From contig JAPKHB010000006.1 in assembly GCA_026647295.1 (NCBI GenBank), positions 1 through 29,260 of the forward strand: a DNA stretch of 29,260 nt. The letters are read 5' to 3'. This DNA comes from Planctomycetota bacterium. GTDB lineage: Bacteria > Planctomycetota > PLA2 > JAEUHO01. The notes beneath the pieces were generated by a model. It was given only the letters and a program-made list of their open reading frames with translations, made no database searches and was not told the DNA's origin. The position numbers and the translations under genes were made by a program. Positions 22,337 through 29,260 of the stretch are shown here, one piece after another; position 1 is the first letter of the stretch; each line of letters starts with the position of its first letter.

Positions 22337-25177
22337 GTGCCGCGTCTTACGCCGTCCGAGTTCGCCGCCAAGTGGAAGGGGAGCCACCGCGCCGAGCGGG
22401 CCGCGGCCCAGGAGCACTTCATCGACCTGTGCCGGCTGCTCGGGGTCCCGACGCCCAACGAGGCCGACCCCCGGGGCGAGTGGTACGCCTTCGAGAAGGG
22501 GGCCCACAAGCAGGCCGGGGGCGAGGGCTTCGCCGACGTCTGGAAGCGGGGCCACTTCGCCTGGGAGTACAAGGGCAAGCGCAAGGACCTCAGGGCCGCC
22601 TACAGCCAGCTGCTTCAGTACCGCGAGGCGCTAGAGAACCCGCCCTGCCTGGTCGTGTGCGACATGGACCGCTTCGAGGTCCACACGAACTTCACCGGCA
22701 CGGCCAAGGCCGTCCACGCCTTCACGCTCGCAGACCTCGCGCGGGACCCGGGCGAACCGCTCAAGATCCTGCGGGCCGTCATGTCGGAACCCGAGGCCCT
22801 GCGCCCCGCCGTCACGCGCACGGAGCTCACGGAGAGGGCCGCCGGCGAGTTCGCGGTCCTGGCCCGGGCGCTGCGCGGGCGCGGGCACGAGGCCCGCCGC
22901 GTCGCCCACTTCCTCAACAAGCTCCTGTTCACCATGTTCGCCGAGGACTCCGCGCTCCTGCCCCAGGGGCTGCTCGAGCGCCTGGCCGGCGGTACGGGCC
23001 GGGACCCGACGGCCTTTGGCGAGGGGCTTAAGGCCCTGTTTGAGCGCATGGCCCACGCCGGCGGCCTGTTCGGCGTGGACCGCATCGACTGGTTCAACGG
23101 CGGCCTGTTCGACGGAAACGACGTCCTGCCGCTCACGCGCGAGGACATCCAGACCGTGGAGCGCGTCTCGCGCCTGGACTGGTCGCAGATCGAGCCCGCC
23201 ATCTTCGGGACGCTGTTCGAACGGGGCCTGGACCCGGAGAGCCGAACGGCCCTGGGCGCCCACTACACGGACCGGGAGTCGATCCTCAAGGTCGTGCGCC
23301 CGGTCGTGATCGCCCCGCTGCGCCGGGAGTTCGAGGGGCTCAAGGCCGAGGTCGAGCAGGGGCTAACGCCCGGGCGCAAGGGGGCCGCCGCGACCCGGGC
23401 CAAGCGAAGGGCCGAAGCCGCGCTCCAATCCTTCCTGGCCCGGCTGGCCGCGGTGCGCGTGCTGGACCCGGCCTGCGGGTCGGGCAACTTCCTCTACGTC
23501 GCGCTCCACGAACTCAAGGACCTGGAGCGGGAGGTACGGATCTGGGGCAGCGAGCGCCTCGAGGTGCCCATCGGTTTCCCGACCGTCGGCCCCGAGTGCC
23601 TGCTCGGGATCGAGCTCAACGAGTACGCCGCCGAGCTGGCGCGCGTCACGATCTGGATCGGCGAGATCCAGTGGATGCTCGCCCACGGCTTTGCGTACCG
23701 CACCAACCCCATCCTCCAGCCGCTGGACAACATCGAGTGCCGCGACGCGATCCTGGACCGGGACATGGAGGGCCTGCCGGTCCCGGCACGCTGGCCGGAC
23801 GCGGAGTTCGTGATCGGGAATCCGCCTTTCCTGGGGGGGAAGGTGCTCCGCACGGGGCTGGGCGATGCGACCGTGGACGCCCTGTTCCAGGCCTACGAGG
23901 GCCGGGTGCCCCGGGAGGCGGACCTCGTCACCTACTGGTTCGAGCGGGCGCGCGAGCAGATCGAGCGGGGTAAGACCCGGCGCGCCGGGCTCCTGGCCAC
24001 GCAGGGGATCCGGGGCGGGGCGAACCGACGGGTGTTGGAACGCATCGCCAAGGCCGGCGCCCTGTTCATGGCTTGGTCAGACCAGCCGTGGGTCCTGGAC
24101 GGGGCGGCGGTGCACGTGAGCATCGTGGGCTTTGATGGGGGGGTGGAGACGGAGCGGGTGCTGGACGGGCGGCCCGTGTCGGCGATCCACGCGGACCTCA
24201 CCTCCGGGGCGGACCTCACGCGGGCCAGGCGCCTACCGGAGAACGCAGGGCTCTCGTTCATGGCCGACACGAAGGGCGGGCCCTTTGACATCCCGGAGGA
24301 GTTGGCCCGCCAGCTGCTGGCCCAGCCCAACCCCGACGGCCGGAGCAACGCCGACGTCGTTCGGCCCTGGGCCAACGGCCTGGACATCACGCGCCGGCCC
24401 CGGGGCATGTGGATCATCGACTTCGGCGTGGGCATGGCGCGCGAGGAGGCGGCGCTGTACGAGGCGCCGTTTGCGTTCGTGCAGGAGAAGGTGTGCCCGA
24501 TCCGCAAGGACAATCGGCGCCAGGCCTACGCAGAGCGTTGGTGGCAGCACGTGGAGCCACGGCCGCAGATGCGCGCCGTGCTCGCGCCGCTGACGCGCTA
24601 CCTGGCGACGCCGGCCGTGGCGAAGCACAGGCTGTTCGTGTGGTTGACTCGCGAGACACTGCCAGACCACCAGCTCATCGTGGTAGCCCGAGAGGACGAC
24701 TTCACGTTCGGCGTGCTGCAGTCGCGGGTCCATGAGCGGTGGGCGCTGGCGCTGGGAACCCAACTGGAAAGCAGACCGCGCTACACCCCCACGACCACCT
24801 TCGAGACCTTCCCCTTCCCTGAGCCGACGGAGCCCCAGCGCGAGCGCGTCGAGGGGGACGCCCGGGAGCTGGACCGGCTTAGGACGGGGTGGCTCAACCC
24901 GCCGGGGGCGAGCGCGGCGGAACTCAAGCGCCGAACGCTCACGAACCTCTACAACGCCCCGCCGGCTTGGCTCGTGGACGTTTCCCTCGCGCTGGATCGC
25001 GCCGTCCTCGCCGCCTACGGGTGCCCCGAGGACTGGGCCGAGGGCCTCCAGCCGCTTCGGGGCGCCGACGGGAAGGTGAACCCGGCGCTTGGCGTTGAGG
25101 ATCCCGCCGTGGAGCAGGAACTTCTCTCCCGCCTGCTGGACCTGAACCTTGCGCGCAGCAGCAGGAGGTCCTCTTGA
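22337..25177 (+). CDS. MmeI-like Type IIL restriction-modification enzyme (nuclease + methyltransferase)
   Basis: 946 aa single-chain enzyme. N-terminal PD-(D/E)XK nuclease: Asp67-x9-Glu77-x-Lys79 (ADVWKRGHFAWEYKGK), exactly the MmeI spacing. A helical connector (about 160-300) leads to the gamma-class adenine methyltransferase: motif I DPACGSGNF at 377-385 and motif IV NPPF at 495-498 followed by LGGK. The target-recognition domain is from about 650 and a helical C-terminus ends the chain. It cuts foreign DNA at a distance from its site and methylates one strand of its own. GTG 22337, with AGGAG 5 bases upstream, gives the family's usual N-terminus (PRLTPSEFAAKWKG); ATG 22319 adds six residues. 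All key residues are intact. TTGA coupling to the next gene. Confidence 0.92.
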   Translation: MPRLTPSEFAAKWKGSHRAERAAAQEHFIDLCRLLGVPTPNEADPRGEWYAFEKGAHKQAGGEGFADVWKRGHFAWEYKGKRKDLRAAYSQLLQYREALENPPCLVVCDMDRFEVHTNFTGTAKAVHAFTLADLARDPGEPLKILRAVMSEPEALRPAVTRTELTERAAGEFAVLARALRGRGHEARRVAHFLNKLLFTMFAEDSALLPQGLLERLAGGTGRDPTAFGEGLKALFERMAHAGGLFGVDRIDWFNGGLFDGNDVLPLTREDIQTVERVSRLDWSQIEPAIFGTLFERGLDPESRTALGAHYTDRESILKVVRPVVIAPLRREFEGLKAEVEQGLTPGRKGAAATRAKRRAEAALQSFLARLAAVRVLDPACGSGNFLYVALHELKDLEREVRIWGSERLEVPIGFPTVGPECLLGIELNEYAAELARVTIWIGEIQWMLAHGFAYRTNPILQPLDNIECRDAILDRDMEGLPVPARWPDAEFVIGNPPFLGGKVLRTGLGDATVDALFQAYEGRVPREADLVTYWFERAREQIERGKTRRAGLLATQGIRGGANRRVLERIAKAGALFMAWSDQPWVLDGAAVHVSIVGFDGGVETERVLDGRPVSAIHADLTSGADLTRARRLPENAGLSFMADTKGGPFDIPEELARQLLAQPNPDGRSNADVVRPWANGLDITRRPRGMWIIDFGVGMAREEAALYEAPFAFVQEKVCPIRKDNRRQAYAERWWQHVEPRPQMRAVLAPLTRYLATPAVAKHRLFVWLTRETLPDHQLIVVAREDDFTFGVLQSRVHERWALALGTQLESRPRYTPTTTFETFPFPEPTEPQRERVEGDARELDRLRTGWLNPPGASAAELKRRTLTNLYNAPPAWLVDVSLALDRAVLAAYGCPEDWAEGLQPLRGADGKVNPALGVEDPAVEQELLSRLLDLNLARSSRRSS

Positions 25178-26040
25178 GCCGATGGCGCCACTCAACGCCC
25201 GAGGGATTGCGAGACCTGTTGGGCGTGGAGGAGTCCGAGACCCTGGACTTCAAGCGTGAGCTGTGGAGCGACGGGGAAGAGGCCGCCAAGGATGTGGCCG
25301 CCATGGCGAACGCGCAGGGCGGGGAGATCCTCGTGGGCATCGACGAGGATCCCGGGACTGCGTGCGCCGCGCGCTTTGTTGCGCTCGTTGAGGGCGCGGG
25401 CCCGGAGAAGGAGGCCCAGCGGGTGCGTCAGTGGTTGAAGCATCGGCTGCGCCCACGAGACTTCGTGGATCAGGTCGAACTACGCTGGCTTGTCGCGCCA
25501 TCAGGTACGGCCGTGCTGGCGGTTCGTGTACCTGCCGCAGCGCGCGGCTGCATGGCGGTGGCGCGCGATGACCAGCGCAAGGGCAGCCGCTTTCGGTTTC
25601 CCGTGCGCACGGGGCGGGACACACGGGACATGGAGTACGACGAGGTGTTGCAACGGATGACAGACACAAGCCGGGCGATGCGCCTGCAACTCGAGGCGCT
25701 GTGCTCATCTGCGCCGCTCAAGACCCGGGTTCAGTTTGCCAGTCCCTTCCGGTTTGTGGATGCGGGCGGCCCGCGCCTCATGCTGCGGGCAGAAGAGTCG
25801 GGCTCCGACGGCGAAATTGCCGAGATCCGCCCCTCATCATTCTCGGTGCGGCTGGTGGCCCACTACCATACAGGCGTATCGAAAGGCAGAGTCGACAACC
25901 TGGTCGGGCGTGAGGTGGAGGTGCCGTATCCGCTGGTCCGGGCTCTGTGGGCGAGTCCCTCCGGCGCGGTCAAGATCGCGCTCAACGGTTACATCGACTA
26001 CTGGCCCGGGGCGGGCCGCCTCGAGGTGAGCACGGGATAA
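25174..26040 (+). CDS. Schlafen/AlbA_2-domain protein coupled to the restriction enzyme
   Basis: 288 aa. The N-terminal half is an AlbA_2 (divergent AAA_4) domain: ESETLDFKREL, then AAKDVAAMANAQGGEILVGID, the hallmark E-x-L-x-F-K and A-N-A-x-GG-x-I-x-x-G-I strings. The C-terminal half (about 170-288) is unassigned and rich in strands. TTG start after AGGAGG overlaps the restriction gene stop (TTGA), so the two are made together. AlbA_2 proteins are DNA- or RNA-binding and some Schlafen-type ones act as nucleases in defence. An accessory role with the restriction enzyme (DNA binding, backup nuclease or regulation) is inferred. Lower GC than the restriction gene. Confidence 0.78.
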   Translation: MSRWRHSTPEGLRDLLGVEESETLDFKRELWSDGEEAAKDVAAMANAQGGEILVGIDEDPGTACAARFVALVEGAGPEKEAQRVRQWLKHRLRPRDFVDQVELRWLVAPSGTAVLAVRVPAAARGCMAVARDDQRKGSRFRFPVRTGRDTRDMEYDEVLQRMTDTSRAMRLQLEALCSSAPLKTRVQFASPFRFVDAGGPRLMLRAEESGSDGEIAEIRPSSFSVRLVAHYHTGVSKGRVDNLVGREVEVPYPLVRALWASPSGAVKIALNGYIDYWPGAGRLEVSTG

Positions 26041-26176
26041 GCCCCGCTGGCAGGCTTCCCGGCGGATCCCTTCCTCCCGCCAGCACCACCCGGAGGCAGA
26101 CACACCAGGGCCGGAGGCACCCTGTAGCGCCGGCGGCCGGAATCCGCTTGTTCAGGCAGCCAACGGGAGAACTACG

Positions 26177-27154
26177 ATGCGCCGATCAACCGAAGGTCCT
26201 GGTCGCCGACGCGCCATACGCCCGGCAGGTACCGTGCTGCGCCGGGGCACAGTCGTGGGGACGGCCTTGGCCCTGGCCGCTGTCGCAACGCTGCCCCTGA
26301 CGCCGTGGGCCCAGGCCGAGCGTTCGGCCGCCGGACCAGGCGTCTTCGATGTCGGCGTGCGGACGGCCGAGTTCGAGTTCCGGGCCGCGCCTCCCCAGCA
26401 CCGGGGCCACAAGCAGCGGATGCAGAACTGGTGCTGGGCGGCCTGCATCCAAATGATCCTGAACTACCACGGGGTGGCCGCGACACAGGAGCAGATCGTC
26501 GGGAGGACCTTCGGCGCGCTCGCCGACGCGCCGGGCCAGCCGCACCAGATCCTCGGCAACCTTAACGGCTGGGGGTTGCGCGTCGATGGGCTCCCCCTGC
26601 AGGTGAGTGCCAACTCCTGGGTGCTCAGCGCCGGCCAGCTCGTCTACGACCTGACGATCGACCAGCCCTTGCTGTTGGGCCTCTCGATGCCCGGGATGAT
26701 GGGGCACGCGTATGTGCTGACCGCCATCCGGTACCGGGAGACAGGCGGAGAGCCCTTGGTGCTCGCCGCCGTGCTGCGAGACCCCATGCCCGGCAACCCG
26801 GACCGGATCGTGATGCCGTGGCCCCGGATCATGGCGCTCAACCCGTTCTTCGCGCGGGTCAGGGTGCGCCCAGTTGCGGCAGGGCCGCCCCACACGGCCC
26901 TTGGCGCGCTGCTCGCCGACGCCCCGAACGGCGGACTGCTCGTCCAGAGCGTCGTGGCAGGCAGTGCCGCAGCCCAGGCGGGGCTCGGCCCGAACGATGT
27001 GATCTACGGCGTCGATCGGGTCCCGATCCTCGTGGGCACAGACCTGCTGGCCCTGCTGGCGCACAAGCGGCCGGGTAGCCCGGTCGTGATCCGGTACCTG
27101 CGCGGGGGCCTTACGCTGCACGGGCGCGGCGTCCTTGGAGCGCGTCCCCGGTGA
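26177..27154 (+). CDS. Secreted papain-like cysteine protease with C-terminal PDZ domain
   Basis: 325 aa. Arg-rich N-terminus, then a hydrophobic segment (about 26-46) and a cleavage site near AQAE; a Tat-like RR pair precedes it. The papain-like C39-type domain has Cys86 in QNWCWAACIQMILNYHG, His177 in MMGHAYVLTAI and Asp202 in LRDPMPGN. PDZ at about 250-312 (GGLLVQSVVAGSAAAQAGLG, NDVIYGVDRVPI). This pair would cleave envelope or extracellular targets and use PDZ for substrate or C-terminal binding. ATG preceded by GGGAGA. Likely host or flanking DNA rather than part of the phage-like element. Confidence 0.8.
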   Translation: MRRSTEGPGRRRAIRPAGTVLRRGTVVGTALALAAVATLPLTPWAQAERSAAGPGVFDVGVRTAEFEFRAAPPQHRGHKQRMQNWCWAACIQMILNYHGVAATQEQIVGRTFGALADAPGQPHQILGNLNGWGLRVDGLPLQVSANSWVLSAGQLVYDLTIDQPLLLGLSMPGMMGHAYVLTAIRYRETGGEPLVLAAVLRDPMPGNPDRIVMPWPRIMALNPFFARVRVRPVAAGPPHTALGALLADAPNGGLLVQSVVAGSAAAQAGLGPNDVIYGVDRVPILVGTDLLALLAHKRPGSPVVIRYLRGGLTLHGRGVLGARPR

Positions 27155-27930
27155 TTCGGTGTCGGGCGCTGCGCGGCTGTCGCGGCTGGAGGACCCAAGA
27201 GTAAGGTCCACGGCGGCTTCCGTCCCGGCCGGACTTTCGCGACCTGACGGGCCACGGCGGGGTCGAGGGGATGGACGGCGGGTTTCACCCCGACGCCGAG
27301 CTCGACCCCCTGGCAGGCGGCGAGCCCGGCCAGCAGGAGGGCGGCAACCCCCGCGTACCGGGAGCCCAGGACGGTGCGGAGGGGGCGGTCACGGCCGCCC
27401 CCCGTCGCCCATTGTGGGCGCCTCAGGGGCGTCCGGTAGGCCGTCCCCGGGCTAGCAGGCCCCGCCCGCACAGGGCCCGGCTTGGGCGCATGGGCCACGG
27501 GTGCGCCCGCGGGGGCGGGCTCGGCCGCCTTCCCGGTCCGGAACCCCTACCGGCCCAGGTCCAGACGGGCGCGTCGACACCGTCCCCGGGGCCGGCGAAG
27601 GCGTGGGCGCCCCCTCTGACCGCGGGCTGGCGGTCCAGGGCGCCGGGCGGCCCGGGACCGGCTTGGCGGTTGGGGAGAGCGAGGATCGCGAGAATGGGGC
27701 CTCGCGGGCGCATGGGCACCACCGGGTGGACGGGAGGCCCGCTGGGGGAAGGCTGCCCACAGCCCTACTTCTGTGGGGCTTCCCGCGGAGGGGACGCGAC
27801 CGGCCGTCGCCCACGGGCGAATCGGCCGGACCTGCCGGCTGCAGCACCAGGATGTTGTGGACCAGGAGGCGGACCGTTGATAGAGGGGGCAATGGCGTGT
27901 CCTCGTGATCGGCCGCATGGAGGTAGATGA
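27155..27930. other. Long gap without a convincing gene
   Basis: About 780 bases. Forward frames are low-complexity Gly/Pro/Arg. On the minus strand (about 27170-27370) a hydrophobic stretch AALLLAGLAAC looks like a lipoprotein signal with a lipobox. It has no start codon close by and runs into the protease gene on the opposite strand, so it may be a decayed lipoprotein gene or chance. Confidence 0.35.
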
Positions 27931-28566
27931 ATGGGAGTCCTGACGAAGTTGGTGGTCGGCGCCGTGGGCGCGGGCATCGTCCTATGGGGTGCGAATGAAC
28001 TGCGACTGAGAGGGGCGGCGTCGGACACGCCGACCCGCATGACATGCCAGGAACTGGGCGACAAGGGTGCGACGGACAACGCGCACGTCCTGCTGACAGA
28101 CTTTGTCCTGAGCAGCGACCTCGTGTACGAGCACAAGCGCAAGGCGAGCAGCAGAGCGAAGTGGACGAAGGTCTGGGTGCCCGCCGTCCCGTCCGACAGC
28201 GCGTACGCCATGGCGCTCCGCGAGCCGGATGCGGATCTCGCAACCATCCCAGTCCCACGACCAGTGAAGGTGATCGTCGTGAGCTCGGACACAGAGAACG
28301 AAGCGGACCTGACGGCGCTCGGAGCGCGTTCGGAGCTCCAGGGGATGGTCACGAACCTGATCCGTTCACTCGGCGCGGAGGAGAAGAAGCTGCTTGAGGA
28401 GTCGTACGGCGACGTGTCGAAGGCGCAGATCTTCGAAGTCGGCCGAACGCCCACGAGTCCCCTCCTGGCGGTGCTCGCCATCGTCGCCGGCGCCGGCGTC
28501 GCCCTCGCCGTGCTGCTGTCCTTCTTCCGCAAGAAGCGCCCCGCGCCACGGTCAGACAGGGTGTAG
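27931..28566 (+). CDS. Hypothetical membrane protein with two terminal membrane helices
   Basis: 211 aa. N-terminal membrane helix (about 5-25, LVVGAVGAGIVLWGANEL). An extracytoplasmic or periplasmic domain of about 140 residues follows, starting MTCQELGDKGATDNAHVLLTD and containing the WTKVWVPAVPS motif. A second membrane helix lies near the C-terminus (about 175-195, LLAVLAIVAGAGVALAVLL), and a basic tail RKKRPAPRSDR ends the chain. Both ends would be cytoplasmic. The C-x-E-L start and VWVPxVP motif recall uncharacterised proteins I have seen in Planctomycetota-type genomes, a weak link. Function not known. Confidence 0.62.
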   Translation: MGVLTKLVVGAVGAGIVLWGANELRLRGAASDTPTRMTCQELGDKGATDNAHVLLTDFVLSSDLVYEHKRKASSRAKWTKVWVPAVPSDSAYAMALREPDADLATIPVPRPVKVIVVSSDTENEADLTALGARSELQGMVTNLIRSLGAEEKKLLEESYGDVSKAQIFEVGRTPTSPLLAVLAIVAGAGVALAVLLSFFRKKRPAPRSDRV

Positions 28567-28695
28567 GGTCGGACGGTGCGGGTCATGAGTCGCTCCTGGG
28601 TGTCCGCCGGGACTCGGGCCTCACTGGCGGTCGGACCGATCAACGGTCGGGGCGCCCGGGCCAGCCGTTGAGCGGGCGGACTGGCGGGCCGGGTC

Positions 28696-29076
28696 GTGGT
28701 GGTGGCCGAGGACGAGTCCAGCGTGCGTACCCTGGTGGAACGCGCCCTGGGTCAGGCGGGGTGCGGGGTCCAAGTAGGGCGCGACGGGGAGGAGGCGCTG
28801 GCGTTGGCACAGCGTCTCCAGGGCCGATTCGACCTGCTGCTTACCGACGTGGTGATGCCCCGGTGCGGGGGCCTGCGGCTCGCCACCGCCGTGCGCGAAC
28901 TCTGGCCGGGGCTGCGGGTCCTGTTCATGACCGGGCACTCCGACGAGATCCGGGACCTGGAGGCCCAGCGCGCCCCCGGGGACGCGGTCCTGGTGAAGCC
29001 GTTCCTTCCCCAGGCGCTGGCGTCAGCGGTCGCGCGCGTGCTGGACCCGCAGCCCGGGCCGTCCGGGCCGCGGTAG
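28696..29076 (+). CDS. Stand-alone response-regulator receiver protein
   Basis: 126 aa, CheY-like. Acidic pair Glu5/Asp6 in VVVAEDES, phospho-acceptor Asp51 in LLLTDVVMP, Thr79 in LFMTGHS and Lys101 in VLVKPF: every residue of a working receiver. No output domain, so it would signal by protein contact. GTG 28696 is the first good start; the frame has no ATG upstream of the first strand. The decayed receiver on the kinase at 493-2640 makes a receiver like this a natural partner for it, but the distance means pairing is speculative. Confidence 0.82.
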   Translation: MVVAEDESSVRTLVERALGQAGCGVQVGRDGEEALALAQRLQGRFDLLLTDVVMPRCGGLRLATAVRELWPGLRVLFMTGHSDEIRDLEAQRAPGDAVLVKPFLPQALASAVARVLDPQPGPSGPR

Positions 29077-29260
29077 GCGGCGCACCGGGCCTCGCGATGC
29101 GCTCCGCGCGCGGACCCGGCCGAGCGCAACGGGCCCAACTCTGGCCGCAGGTCCGTGGGAGGGTCGCGGGCAATCCGATCGCGACGGGCGCGTGGCCGGA
29201 ACCCGCGTCGACGCGCGCGCCGGAAGGTAGCGAGCAGAGAGCAACCGCCCTGGGGAAAGG

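Noticed and set aside
27271..27930. 219-aa forward frame in the right-hand gap
   Set aside because: Almost entirely Gly/Pro/Arg/Ala with no ribosome site or domain.

Overview
This is a GC-rich bacterial chromosome segment. It carries host genes at both ends and, between them, a mobile element joined to a tRNA gene, followed by a run of DNA-processing and likely defence genes. The host has a typical bacterial S4 protein, strong Shine-Dalgarno sites, many GTG/TTG starts, exported proteins with signal peptides and phosphorelay proteins. Phylum cannot be fixed from the sequence; Planctomycetota or another high-GC Gram-negative lineage is a guess.

Layout. (1) 1-4591 is host-like: 5' part of rpsD (minus), a membrane PAS histidine kinase with a decayed receiver, a secreted alpha/beta-hydrolase, and tRNA-Gly(TCC). 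(2) 4592-13595 is a leftward gene train starting against the tRNA 3' end. In transcription order: a putative winged-helix regulator, a small HTH protein, a zinc-finger primase-like protein, a Cys-cluster helicase, a second excisionase-like HTH protein, ten small phage-type genes (most joined by 4-nt ATGA/GTGA overlaps; two are DUF2924/RAMA-like) and a tyrosine integrase. (3) 13605-14876 is a repeat-rich control region with decamer repeats, four 10-bp tandem units, hairpins and a plausible rightward promoter. (4) 14877-17505 runs rightward: Phd/YefM-like antitoxin, ParB-adenine methyltransferase fusion, and two P27-like small terminase genes. No large terminase, portal, capsid or tail gene follows. 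(5) 17699-20692 is cargo: two convergent membrane protein genes of visibly lower GC, then a serine recombinase without a start codon. (6) 20886-26040 holds a DnaQ-like exonuclease with BRCT, an MmeI-like single-chain restriction-modification enzyme, and a translationally coupled Schlafen/AlbA_2 protein. (7) 26177-29260 has a secreted papain-like protease with PDZ, a membrane protein and a stand-alone response-regulator receiver, probably host.

Interpretation (inference). tRNA-linked integrase, excisionase-like proteins, its own primase/helicase, iteron-like repeats and small terminase without structural genes match the gene logic of a phage satellite (PICI-like), or of a prophage whose structural genes were replaced by cargo. 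The replication proteins would act on one of the repeat clusters at 12.27-14.46 kb. The terminase-like proteins would redirect a helper phage's packaging, and the membrane, exonuclease and restriction genes would be defence cargo. The right attachment site was not found, so the right border is unknown.
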